From: KBS-83 sp051025295
Lineage (GTDB): Bacteria; Acidobacteriota; Terriglobia; Terriglobales; Acidobacteriaceae
Assembly: GCA_051025295.1 (NCBI GenBank)
Contig: JBMGJV010000002.1
DNA: 64,000 bases
Reading direction: 5' to 3' (one strand)
The notes under the pieces were generated by a model. It had not been told where the DNA came from. It was given only the letters and a program-made list of their open reading frames with translations, and made no database searches. A program made the translations under genes and the position numbers. How positions within the stretch are numbered: position 1 is the first letter of the stretch; every line of letters begins with the position of its first letter. Shown here piece after piece: positions 8,344-16,316 of the stretch.

Positions 8344-8940
8344 GTGCCTCAGCCGCTCTCCATCCTGCCGCTCCCGATCCTTACGCTTGGCGACCCGCGC
8401 CTCAAGACGCCGTGTGCGCCCGTTGTCGAGTGGAGCTCGACACTCGCCGGGCAGGTAGCCGCGATGCACGCGACACTGGCGGACTTCCGCACCCGCGCAG
8501 GCTACGGCCGCGCGATGGCCGCGCCGCAGGTCGGGCTCTTGCTGCGCATCGTGGTGATGAACCTGGGCGACGGCCCCCTCACGCTGCTCAATCCTGAGAT
8601 CACGTTCCGCAGTGACGAGCAGTTCGAGCTCTGGGACGACTGCCTCAGCATTCCGGATCGCATCGTCCACGTGCGCCGTCACGCGAGCATCTCGGTCCTC
8701 TTCCGCGATCCTGACTGGCGCGAGCACACCTGGCCGCATCTGCCACGCGACTGCGCCGAACTGTTGCAGCACGAGATTGATCACCTCGACGGCATCCTGA
8801 TGCTCGACCGCGCCACCAGCCCCGACGCCGTGCGCCCCCTTTCAGAGCGCGCCGCGTTGATCGATGCAGTGCGCAGGAATGAAGTGGGAGCACGGAATTG
8901 TCAGCAGCTCCTTCGCTTCGCTCAGGATGACACGCTGTGA
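8344..8940 (+). CDS. peptide deformylase-like protein
   Basis: Belongs to the peptide deformylase family, metallohydrolases that remove the formyl group from nascent N-termini. Metal ligands appear intact: Cys100 in D-D-C-L-S and the HEIDH motif at 143-147. Two signature motifs deviate: the G-x-G-L-A-A-x-Q loop reads GRAMAAPQ (55-62), and the Glu of E-G-C-L-S is replaced by Asp. This is seen in divergent type III deformylases, so activity is uncertain. GTG start. The C-terminus (about residues 187-198) is encoded by a dispersed repeat element and ends RFAQDDTL. Confidence 0.82.
   Translation: MPQPLSILPLPILTLGDPRLKTPCAPVVEWSSTLAGQVAAMHATLADFRTRAGYGRAMAAPQVGLLLRIVVMNLGDGPLTLLNPEITFRSDEQFELWDDCLSIPDRIVHVRRHASISVLFRDPDWREHTWPHLPRDCAELLQHEIDHLDGILMLDRATSPDAVRPLSERAALIDAVRRNEVGARNCQQLLRFAQDDTL
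8904..8932 (-). repeat. dispersed CATCCTGAGCGAAGCGAAGGA element inside the deformylase-like gene
   Basis: On the minus strand this stretch reads TGTCATCCTGAGCGAAGC followed by GAAGGAGCTGC. It nearly matches 42746-42773 in the opposite orientation. It supplies the last dozen codons of the deformylase-like gene. Confidence 0.7.
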
Positions 8941-8976
8941 GGAGGGCGTGGACTGCAGGAGTTTAGCCAGACATCC

Positions 8977-9032
8977 GAAGCTAGAAGCTAGAAGCTAGAA
9001 GCTAGAAGCTAGAAGCTAGAAGCCAGAAGCTG
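8977..9032. repeat. GAAGCTA heptamer tandem array
   Basis: Eight consecutive 7-bp units: six exact GAAGCTA copies, then GAAGCCA and GAAGCTG. It fills the convergent gap between the deformylase-like and GNAT genes. Shorter degenerate versions occur near 58545 and 59356. Confidence 0.9.
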
Positions 9033-9037
9033 CCTTG

Positions 9038-9991
9038 CTACCTCTGCCACACCATCGCGTCGAACTCATGCCGCTGCTTGAATCCGAGCCGGCGGTAGAG
9101 CCCTACCGCCTCGTCGTTGCCCCCCGTAACGGTGAGCGACATATACGTGAGCCCCGCGGCCGCCAGCGCGCCCATGCACTGCTCGAGCAGCAGCCGACCC
9201 AGTCCCCCGCGGCGCAGCGCCGGCTCCACGCACAACTGCGTCACGTGGCCGGTGTCCGCGCTGACGCGTGAGCACAGCACCACGCCCGCAACCTGATCCG
9301 TGTCGCCGCGTGTCAACACCAGCGATCGCTCTGCGTCGAACTGTCCGCAGCCAGGAAAGCGAACGATGTTGTGCAGAAAGCGCAGCGAGCCGGTCGTAGT
9401 GCGGTACTGGTCGTTGATGACGCTGTCCAGGTGGCCCTGGTAGGCATTCGAAATCAGCCGGCCGGCCGCGGTGAAGTCGCCCTCGCGCCAGCTCCGGAGC
9501 CTCAGTCCTGCCGGCAGCGCTCCCGGCGGCGTGCGCGTCACGCCGGCCAGGGTACGCTCCATGAACAGCCGCGGATGCACGTCGAAACGGGCACGCCGGA
9601 ACAGGTCAGTGAACTGGCCGCTCGGATGCAGCAGCAGCTGCGTTTCGATCCGCGCCGTGCCCGGCGTGTTCTGCAGCAACTCGACGGTGTGGCTCAGCAG
9701 CCGCTGCTCGATCCGAACCTGCGGCTCCTTCGCGCCCGCGCTCGCGAACACATCACCGATCACGGCCTTGTGCTGCTCGTAGACGCAGAAGACGTAACCG
9801 ACAGGGCGACCATTCTCCGTCGCAACAAAGCCGGGCAGGATGCGCGAGTCGAGATAATCCAGCAGCAGGCCGGCCGAGGCGCGGTAGTCCCAGCGCAGCC
9901 GCGCCAGCCACAGATCGGTCTCTTCCCCCAGCAGTTCGCGCAAGGAAACAGCCGGGAAGTGGCGCAGGTCGAGCACATCCTGCTGAACCAT
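9038..9991 (-). CDS. tandem GNAT-domain N-acetyltransferase
   Basis: About 317 residues with two GNAT-like halves. The C-terminal half (about 165-317) has the acetyl-CoA loop R-R-G-G-L-G-R-L-L and a typical final G-L-Y-R-R-L-G-F strand. The N-terminal half (about 20-145) has the fold pattern but a degenerate CoA loop. Such proteins acetylate small molecules or protein N-termini; the substrate cannot be read. The ATG at 9991 is preferred over an in-frame TTG at 10015. Confidence 0.78.
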   Translation of the reverse strand: MVQQDVLDLRHFPAVSLRELLGEETDLWLARLRWDYRASAGLLLDYLDSRILPGFVATENGRPVGYVFCVYEQHKAVIGDVFASAGAKEPQVRIEQRLLSHTVELLQNTPGTARIETQLLLHPSGQFTDLFRRARFDVHPRLFMERTLAGVTRTPPGALPAGLRLRSWREGDFTAAGRLISNAYQGHLDSVINDQYRTTTGSLRFLHNIVRFPGCGQFDAERSLVLTRGDTDQVAGVVLCSRVSADTGHVTQLCVEPALRRGGLGRLLLEQCMGALAAAGLTYMSLTVTGGNDEAVGLYRRLGFKQRHEFDAMVWQR

Positions 9992-10092
9992 CGAGCTTCT
10001 CGTCAACGACGCCAAACCGGGCCCCCGCGGTACCAGCGAGTGTAAGCGGAAGCTTCCCAGGGGCGCAAAGCCGAAACGCGCCTCTGCCGTGG

Positions 10093-11886
10093 TTACCGCC
10101 GCGGCGCGTTCAGCAGATCATCCGTGCCCAGCGCATCCACCTGGTACACCGACACCTTCTGCGCCGGATACGCGAACAGTGGATGATACGAGCGCGTCGC
10201 CAGCAGTGTCGCCATCGCTGGTTGTGCGATGTCGCGCACCACCAGCAGGTGGGCCTGCGGGGGCACGCCGTCCTTGTCGTAATCCAGCACTCGTTCGTTG
10301 CGATAAAACGACAGTCCGTATTCGAGATCGCGCCGCACGCGCAGCACGGCCACTGGTTCGTGTCCCGGCGTCATCTGGCTCAACTGCCGGGCCAGGGGGC
10401 GGGCCGAATACGTGAGGTCGATCAATTGGATCGTGCGCTTGGTGCGCGCAATCGCCGGGATGCCGAAGAACGGACCCACGCCGAACAGGAACAGCACCAG
10501 CACGACCAGCGGCACCATGGTGGCCGCGCGCAGCCGGGTCACACCCCAGCGTCCAACCGCCACCAGGATCAGCAGGGCGCTTCCCACCCCGGTGACAGCG
10601 GCCGAGAGCATCAGCCGCAGCGGCGGCCAACCCTGTTGCCCGCGCCACCCCTGTGCGTGCGCGATCAGCCATGGCAGCATCAGGACCAGCGACACCGTTA
10701 CCCCGGCAAGCACGGCATGGAGTATCAGCAGCCAAGACCGGATGCCCTTGTCCCCATGCCGCAGCCGGTTCAAGTAGTCGCCCGTCAGGATGGTGAGCGG
10801 CGGCACTGCGGGCAGGATGTAGCCCGGCAGCTTCGAGCGCGAGAGCGAAAAGAACACCACGGGGAAGAGTGCCCACAGCACCAGGAACTCAGGAAACGCA
10901 TCCCCACAGCGCGCATGGCTAACGTAGCGGTTCTTCGCCCAGCGCGCCCGCCACTCCCGCCCGCTCTCAATCGCCGCATCGACCAGCGCTCGCATGGCGA
11001 CCACCGTCCACGGCATCAGCGCCAGCAGCATGACGATGATGTAGAACCAACCCGGCTGCTCGTGCTCGTAGATGTTCGTGGCGAAGCGCTCGAGATTGTG
11101 CTCGAGAAAGAACACGCGCAGGAACTGCGGATTGCGCTTGGTCACGGCGATGTACCAGGGCAGCACCATGGCGAGGTAGAGCGCCACGCCCGGCCACCAG
11201 ATCGTGCGCCGCAACAGGGACCACTCCCGGCGCAGGGCGATGAAGGTCAGGATGATGGCGAGCGCCAGAAACGGGGCAACCGGCCCCTTGGCCAGCGTGG
11301 CCGCGCCATTGAAGAAGTAGAGGTCGAACAGCCAGAACTTCTTGTCGGTCTCATACCAGGCATACCAGCCCAGCATGCCGATGCAGAAGGGCGCCGCGAG
11401 CTGCATGTCCGTCGAGGCGCCGCGCGCGAACGCGATGATGCCGGCGCAGCTTGCCGTGATCAGGGCCGCGTCCAGCTGGCCGCCCGGCCGGAAGCGCCGG
11501 ATGTGCAGATAGATCAGCGCGACCAGCACGAACGCGAAGCTGGCCGAGGGCAGGCGCGCTGACCAGTCATGCACGCCGAACTCGCGAAAGGAGAACATCG
11601 CGCGCCAGTAGTAGAGCGCCGGCTTCTCCAGCCATGCTTTGCCCCACAGCACGGGGGTGATGTAGTCGTGGCGGCCCAGCATCTCGCGCGCAATCTGCGC
11701 GTAACGCGGTTCATCGGCGCCGACCAGCCCCAGGCCGTCGCCGCCGAAGATCGGCACTAATCCATAGAAGAGGAAGAAAGCAGTGAAGACGAAGCAGACT
11801 GCGGTCTCGACAGAGAGACCAAGCGATGGAAAACGCGTCCACAGCGCTCTGGCCGGTCGCTGCCTCTGTCCCTCAGTCTCGTTCAC
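10093..11886 (-). CDS. GT39/ArnT-like membrane glycosyltransferase
   Basis: Polytopic membrane protein of 597 residues in the GT-C class that uses polyprenyl-phosphate sugars to modify lipid A, other envelope glycans or proteins. The first periplasmic loop carries the acidic D-E-P-R-Y motif near residues 58-62, the usual catalytic region, and about eleven membrane helices follow. The C-terminal 100 residues are soluble and probably periplasmic. GTG start. Substrate unknown. Confidence 0.82.
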   Translation of the reverse strand: MNETEGQRQRPARALWTRFPSLGLSVETAVCFVFTAFFLFYGLVPIFGGDGLGLVGADEPRYAQIAREMLGRHDYITPVLWGKAWLEKPALYYWRAMFSFREFGVHDWSARLPSASFAFVLVALIYLHIRRFRPGGQLDAALITASCAGIIAFARGASTDMQLAAPFCIGMLGWYAWYETDKKFWLFDLYFFNGAATLAKGPVAPFLALAIILTFIALRREWSLLRRTIWWPGVALYLAMVLPWYIAVTKRNPQFLRVFFLEHNLERFATNIYEHEQPGWFYIIVMLLALMPWTVVAMRALVDAAIESGREWRARWAKNRYVSHARCGDAFPEFLVLWALFPVVFFSLSRSKLPGYILPAVPPLTILTGDYLNRLRHGDKGIRSWLLILHAVLAGVTVSLVLMLPWLIAHAQGWRGQQGWPPLRLMLSAAVTGVGSALLILVAVGRWGVTRLRAATMVPLVVLVLFLFGVGPFFGIPAIARTKRTIQLIDLTYSARPLARQLSQMTPGHEPVAVLRVRRDLEYGLSFYRNERVLDYDKDGVPPQAHLLVVRDIAQPAMATLLATRSYHPLFAYPAQKVSVYQVDALGTDDLLNAPRR

Positions 11887-12040
11887 GGTGGCTCGGCCTA
11901 AAGGCTATCAGATGGCCGTGAACGGCGTTGGAAGGAGCAACTAGGGATCAGGGACGGGCTGCAAACTCTCTCTCGCCTGACGCGAATTGCATTGCAAGGG
12001 AGTGAAGCTCTTGTTCACTGATCCTTATCCCCGATCCCTG

Positions 12041-12583
12041 CTAGATGTGACACGAGAGCGCGCCGCGCTTCTCCAGATACTTTTGGTGGTAGTCCTCGGC
12101 GCGCCAGAAGGTCGTCGCGGGCACCACCTGCGTCGCGATTGGCCGCATGTAGTGCTTGCTTGCGTTCAGGCGGGCGATGGTGTCCGTCGCTGTCCGCTCC
12201 TGCTCCGCCGAGTGGAAGAACACGACGGTCCGATACTGCGTACCCCAGTCGGGGCCCTGGCGATTCACCTGGGTCGGGTCGTGCAGCTCGAAGAAGAGGT
12301 CCAGCAGCGCCTGGTAGCTGACCTTCTCGGGATCGAACTTCAGCTCAACCACCTCGGCATGTCCCGTGCGGTCGGTGCACACGTCCTTGTAGCTCGGGTT
12401 GTCGACCGTTCCGCCCGCGTAGCCTACGGCTGTCTCCAGAACGCCTGGCACCTGCTGAAAGCGCGCCTCCACACCCCAGAAGCATCCTGCTCCAAACGTC
12501 GCTGTTTCCACCTTGTGTTCGTGATCCACTTCGTCCCTCGATTCGGTGTTGCCCGTAGCCATCTGATGCGCAGGCCCACTCAC
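12041..12583 (-). CDS. msrA: peptide-methionine (S)-S-oxide reductase MsrA
   Basis: Reduces S-epimers of methionine sulfoxide in oxidised proteins. The catalytic GCFWG motif is at residues 33-37 with nucleophile Cys34, and the Y-A-G-G, H-A-E and D-P-T-Q-x-N-R-Q-G-x-D-x-G-x-Q-Y-R blocks of the family are all present. The GTG start lies 5 bp after the stop of the pseudouridine synthase gene; an alternative ATG is at 12562. It is the last gene of the scpB-rluB-msrA unit. Confidence 0.92.
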   Translation of the reverse strand: MSGPAHQMATGNTESRDEVDHEHKVETATFGAGCFWGVEARFQQVPGVLETAVGYAGGTVDNPSYKDVCTDRTGHAEVVELKFDPEKVSYQALLDLFFELHDPTQVNRQGPDWGTQYRTVVFFHSAEQERTATDTIARLNASKHYMRPIATQVVPATTFWRAEDYHQKYLEKRGALSCHI

Positions 12584-12588
12584 GGGTC

Positions 12589-13560
12589 TCAGCGGCCGCG
12601 GCCGCCCTGCGCACGCTCGGTTCGTTTCTTTGTAGTCCCGCGAAACTTTCGTTTCGTGGCTGCCGGCGGCAGGTTCCGCTCTTCGACTTTTCGCAACGCC
12701 TTGGGTGGTACCGGCGCCTTCTTGCGCGGACGCCCGGCGCGCTCGAGCCCCGCGACTTCCTTCGCATCCAGCTCACGCCACTCACCCGGTTCCACGTCCA
12801 GCACCAGCGTGCCGTAGCCCACCCGGCGAATCTTCTCCACGTGGTGACCGATCTCTTCAAACAGCTTGCGAATCTGGCGGTTGCGCCCCTCGGTCAACAC
12901 CACTTCGTACCACGGGTTCTCTGCGTCCCGCATCAGCCGAATCGTTGCCGGCTCAGTCAGGACGCGGCCCGCGCCCTCACCCGGGCGCCCCCGTTCGATC
13001 ATGATGCCGCTACGGATCTGCTCGATGGCCCGCTCCGTCGGCTGCCCGCTGACCTTGACGAGGTATGTCTTTTCGACCCGCGCTGCCGCTCGCGTCAGGG
13101 CATTGGCCAGCGCGCCGTCGTTAGTCATCAGCAGCAGGCCCTCGCTCTGGAAGTCCAGCCGGCCCACGGGAAACACGCGCGTGCCCACCCGCTCGAAGAA
13201 GCGCATCACGGTCGGCCGCTTCTCCGGGTCGGAGACGGTCGTGACGTACCCCTTCGGCTTGTTCAGCATGTAGTAGCGCGGTGCCTGTGGCCCTTCGAGC
13301 AGCTTGCCGTCCACCCGGATGTGATCCTTCGCCGCGTCGGCCTTGGCGCCCAGCTCCGTCACTATCTGGCCATTCACCTTCACCCGGCCTTCCGTGATGA
13401 GCGCCTCTGCCTTACGGCGTGAGGTCAGCCCGGCGGCGGCGATGATCTTCTGCAAGCGCTCCCCGGCTCCACTCCCTTGCCCGCCGGTCTTCTGGCCGCC
13501 ACTGGCCTCGCTGTGGTTCTCCGATGTTGCGGTTTCGGGCTTTTTCTTCCGCTTGGTCAC
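12589..13560 (-). CDS. rluB: pseudouridine synthase, RsuA/RluB family
   Basis: Modifies uridine in rRNA; the RluB branch acts on the 23S peptidyl-transferase region. After a charged 30-residue N-terminus comes an S4 RNA-binding domain (about 33-80) and the catalytic domain with V-G-R-L-D-F-Q-S-E-G (about 138-147), whose Asp is the nucleophile. A long Lys/Arg tail (about 280-323) is typical of RluB. The GTG start overlaps the scpB stop (GTGA), and the scpB-rluB order is common in bacteria. RsuA or RluE cannot be strictly excluded. Confidence 0.85.
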   Translation of the reverse strand: MTKRKKKPETATSENHSEASGGQKTGGQGSGAGERLQKIIAAAGLTSRRKAEALITEGRVKVNGQIVTELGAKADAAKDHIRVDGKLLEGPQAPRYYMLNKPKGYVTTVSDPEKRPTVMRFFERVGTRVFPVGRLDFQSEGLLLMTNDGALANALTRAAARVEKTYLVKVSGQPTERAIEQIRSGIMIERGRPGEGAGRVLTEPATIRLMRDAENPWYEVVLTEGRNRQIRKLFEEIGHHVEKIRRVGYGTLVLDVEPGEWRELDAKEVAGLERAGRPRKKAPVPPKALRKVEERNLPPAATKRKFRGTTKKRTERAQGGRGR

Positions 13561-14738
13561 TCTGCCTCCGGCGCACGCGTGTCTGCCGTGTCATCTGCAG
13601 GCGGCTGTCCATCGTTCTCGGCCCCCGTCGGCGCCTCGCCCACCACAATCTCTGCTGCCTCGTCGATCAGGGCCGCGTTCTCTGTCGCCGGCACCTCCGC
13701 GGCAAGAGGATGTCCGGTCGTCTGATCGAACGGCTCGTCAGCCTCGGTCTCCATCTCGGCTCCTTGCTCGGATCTTTGCTCTTCCGATTCCGGATCCCTG
13801 GTCCCTGATTCCTCGCCGGCGAACCCCTGATGCCTGACCTCTGACCCCTGTTCCTCCACCCTCTCCGCCTCCGCCAGTTCGCCCGCCATCTTCTCGAACT
13901 CCTCCATCGACGGCAGCTCGTTCAAATCCTTCAACCCGAAGCGCAGCAGAAATTCCTTCGTCGTCTTGTAGAGGATCGGCCGCCCGATCACCTGCTTGCG
14001 TCCGGCAGTCGCGATCAGTTTGCGGGACAACAGGCTGCCCAGAACGCCGCCCGACTCGACGCCGCGAATTTCCGTGATCTCCGGCGCCGTCACTGGCTGC
14101 TTGTAGGCCACGACGGCCAGCGTTTCGAGCGCCTGCAGGCTCAGCTTCATTGGCGGTTTTAGGCTCTTTACGAAGGCGCGGATCGCGTCGTGATACTCCG
14201 GCTTTGTCGCCATCCGGTAGCCGCCCGCGATCTCGCGAATCTCCACCCCACGATCGGCCGCTGCCAGCTCGGCCATCAGCCCATCGAGTTCCTGCCGCAG
14301 GTAGTCGCGAATCGCGCGCTCCTGCTGCCGGACTGCGCGCTTCGCTTCGGCCTCGCTCGCCTCGGCACCGGGGGGAGCCGCCTCGGCCACGGCCTCCGCC
14401 GGCATTGTCGCGTCGGTGTCGCCCGGGAGGGTCGCCGCGCCATCGCCATCGCTCGCCGGCTCGCTGACTGCCGCAGCAACCTCTGCCAACGCCATGTCCA
14501 GCTCCCCGGTGGCCTCTGGTGCGTCCAGCCCAGGGATCACCTCTGGGGCGTCCGGCCCCCCGATCGCCTCTGGCGCGTCGCCATCCGCCGCAACGGCTTC
14601 ATCCCTGGGACCTGGCGCCTGGGCCTTCTCGGCCAGCAGCTCGCGGACTTCATCCCCAAACACCGCGGCCAACTGAGGTAAGGTGACCGGCTCTTCGGCC
14701 GCGTACACCACTGATTCGATCTTTGCCCGTAGGCTCAT
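13557..14738 (-). CDS. scpB: segregation and condensation protein B, enlarged
   Basis: Partner of ScpA and SMC in bacterial condensin; two winged-helix domains dimerise. At 393 residues it is about twice the usual 180-200. The first winged helix is split by an acidic Ala/Glu/Pro-rich insert (about residues 40-130), and the second (about 150-280) holds the conserved K-Q-P-V-T-A-P-E-I region. The tail after about residue 285 is acidic and partly encoded by a run of heptamer repeats. scpA lies 25 kb away. ATG start. Confidence 0.88.
   Translation of the reverse strand: MSLRAKIESVVYAAEEPVTLPQLAAVFGDEVRELLAEKAQAPGPRDEAVAADGDAPEAIGGPDAPEVIPGLDAPEATGELDMALAEVAAAVSEPASDGDGAATLPGDTDATMPAEAVAEAAPPGAEASEAEAKRAVRQQERAIRDYLRQELDGLMAELAAADRGVEIREIAGGYRMATKPEYHDAIRAFVKSLKPPMKLSLQALETLAVVAYKQPVTAPEITEIRGVESGGVLGSLLSRKLIATAGRKQVIGRPILYKTTKEFLLRFGLKDLNELPSMEEFEKMAGELAEAERVEEQGSEVRHQGFAGEESGTRDPESEEQRSEQGAEMETEADEPFDQTTGHPLAAEVPATENAALIDEAAEIVVGEAPTGAENDGQPPADDTADTRAPEAE
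13781..13857. repeat. degenerate TCCCTGA heptamer array inside scpB
   Basis: Eleven consecutive 7-bp units, including TCCCTGG, TCCCTGA, ACCCCTG, ATGCCTG, ACCTCTG and ACCCCTG, lie within the scpB reading frame. They match the intergenic heptamer family seen at 42815, 49240 and 58405. The translation gives a 7-residue-periodic acidic linker. Confidence 0.75.
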
Positions 14739-15044
14739 TCCGTCCTGGTCATTCCGTGCTGAATAGCAGGGCGCGACAGCGCCTGTCTGCCTCCGTTCAT
14801 ACTAGCCTGCCGTGCAGCAGCTTCCAGCCAGCTTGCCTGCGCAGCGGGCCCTGGTGGCGAGCCATCGTGAAAGCCTCGCAGCGGCGGAGCTGTCCTCAAA
14901 AGCTGTTAGCGCGGCGGGCGCACCCAATGCAACGCCCTGGGGAAAAGCCGCGTCTGACAAGGTCTGGCTGCACCAGCACCGCTGCAATCGCCGGTCGGAC
15001 GACGCGAACACCCCCGGAAGCTGCAGCAGAAATCAGAGATTCTC
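14739..15044. other. intergenic region without a supported gene
   Basis: About 306 bp between the divergent scpB and lipoprotein genes, so promoters for both should be here. An 83-codon plus-strand frame crosses it but resembles no protein and overlaps the lipoprotein gene. No clear hairpin, repeat or RNA seen. Confidence 0.5.
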
Positions 15045-15833
15045 GTGCGACGACAGTCTGTAGTCCCTCTGCTCTGCCTGGCTCTCGGCGTCCTGATCCC
15101 CGCGATTGGCTGCCGCAGCAAAGACGCCACCGCCGAGATCCCGCCGCCCACTGCCGATCCGGTGCCCCCGCAGGTAAAGCCCGCGCCCTCCACCCCGCTC
15201 GATAAACAGGCTGCCCAGCTCGGCCAGCCGACGTGGAACAAGCAGTGGGATGTGTTCATCGAGCGCTCGCTGCCCAACGAACTGCTCAGCCACGAGGTGC
15301 CGCACGATGTACGCCGCTGGTGCCCGGCCTTCTACACCATGAGCGAGACCGACAAGCGTGCCTGGTGGGCCTACTTCTTCCAGGCCGTTGCCGCCGCTGA
15401 AGCCGGACTGAAGCCGACCACCAATGTCCGGCACAATGATCCGGAAGTCGCCATTAAGGACGACGTCACGGGCGAGATCACCCACCAGCAGGGGCTTCTG
15501 CAACTCACCTACCGCGACAGCGAGCGCTACGGCTGCGACTTCGACTGGAAGGCCGACCAGAAGCTGCCGCCACACGATCCGAACCGCACCATCCTCAACC
15601 CGGAGCGGAATCTCGCCTGCGGCATCCGCATTCTCGATCACCAGATCATCGAGCAGCACAAGCCTATCTACACCCGCACCTCGTACTGGGCCACGCTGCA
15701 GCCGGCGAACGCCAGCTTTCGTGTCTTCGAGAAGCAGATGACCAACCCGCCCGCGGCCTGCGGCTACAGTGAGCACACCCGCAGCACAGCCGCGCGGCCG
15801 CCGCATCGGGATCAGCAGTTGGCAGCAAAATAG
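15045..15833 (+). CDS. lipoprotein with lysozyme/transglycosylase-like domain
   Basis: 262 residues. A signal peptide with lipobox I-P-A-I-G-C places the lipidated Cys at residue 23, followed by a Pro-rich linker. The rest resembles a lysozyme-like fold: a helix with a candidate catalytic Glu in A-A-A-E-A-G-L (about residue 120), a G-L-L-Q-L-T-Y strand motif (about 150) and an N-P-E-R-N-L-A-C-G helix. This suggests peptidoglycan cleavage or binding in the envelope, but the Glu assignment is inference. GTG start; no clear operon partner. Confidence 0.65.
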   Translation: MRRQSVVPLLCLALGVLIPAIGCRSKDATAEIPPPTADPVPPQVKPAPSTPLDKQAAQLGQPTWNKQWDVFIERSLPNELLSHEVPHDVRRWCPAFYTMSETDKRAWWAYFFQAVAAAEAGLKPTTNVRHNDPEVAIKDDVTGEITHQQGLLQLTYRDSERYGCDFDWKADQKLPPHDPNRTILNPERNLACGIRILDHQIIEQHKPIYTRTSYWATLQPANASFRVFEKQMTNPPAACGYSEHTRSTAARPPHRDQQLAAK

Positions 15834-15843
15834 CCACGCCATC

Positions 15844-16239
15844 TCATTGCTGCGCAGCCGCGGGCAGTGGCGCGCCTTCGAGCGCGGCGCTCCGCTGGGG
15901 CGCGCAGCAGGCTTTCGCCAGCCGGCGGCGGTCGGCTTGCATGGACGGCTCCTGCTCGAGCGCAGCCAGCGTCGCTAAAAGGATGCGCTGCGCTCCAGCA
16001 TGCGGCGGTGTCACGCACCGGTAGTGCATCCATCGGCCCTCGCGCCGCGCTGCGACGATGCCTGCGCTTCGCAGATAGGCAAGATGCCGCGAGATCTTCG
16101 GCTGCGGCTGGCGGAGCACCTCGACGAAGTAGCAGACGCAGATCTCCTGCTCGCCCATCAGGTGCAGCAGGCGCAGGCGCGTGCCATCGCCCAGCGCTTG
16201 GAAGAAGCGCTCCAGGTCGAACTGGCGACTCTTCGGCAT
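15844..16239 (-). CDS. arsR: ArsR-family arsenic-responsive repressor
   Basis: Winged-helix repressor released from DNA by arsenite. From the chosen ATG it has 131 residues. The sensor-helix motif E-I-C-V-C-Y-F carries the Cys pair of ArsR-type As(III) sites, and the recognition helix reads Q-P-Q-P-K-I-S-R-H-L. A second Cys-Cys pair near the C-terminus (K-A-C-C-A-P) may add a ligand. In-frame ATGs also occur at 16248 and 16284; the last would overlap the operator, so the internal start is preferred. Divergent from arsM. Confidence 0.85.
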   Translation of the reverse strand: MPKSRQFDLERFFQALGDGTRLRLLHLMGEQEICVCYFVEVLRQPQPKISRHLAYLRSAGIVAARREGRWMHYRCVTPPHAGAQRILLATLAALEQEPSMQADRRRLAKACCAPQRSAALEGAPLPAAAQQ

Positions 16240-16248
16240 GGCTGTCAT

Positions 16249-16302
16249 ATTCGCATTGACAGATGCGAACGGGCAAGGATACATTCGCTGAAACAGATGT
16301 AT
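16249..16302. promoter_or_regulatory. paired ArsR-type operator sites
   Basis: Between divergent arsR and arsM are two related inverted repeats. The first is TTCGCAT (16250-16256), six bases, ATGCGAA (16263-16269). The second is ATACAT (16279-16284), twelve bases, ATGTAT (16297-16302). The sequences ATTCGCATTGACAGATG (from 16249) and ATTCGCTGAAACAGATG (from 16283) match at 13 of 17 bases, 34 bp apart. Position and symmetry suggest ArsR controls both genes. Confidence 0.65.
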
Positions 16303-16316
16303 TGAGGGTTGTCGCC

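Noticed and set aside
8977..9032. possible CRISPR array
   Set aside because: Units are 7 bp with no spacers; it is a simple tandem repeat. The TCCCTGA arrays fail for the same reason.
10183..11562. 459-codon plus-strand open frame
   Set aside because: Antisense to the GT39 gene; composition typical of a shadow frame and no protein-like motifs.
14812..15063. 83-codon ORF upstream of the lipoprotein
   Set aside because: No ribosome site, no protein-like pattern, and it overlaps the better supported GTG start at 15045.
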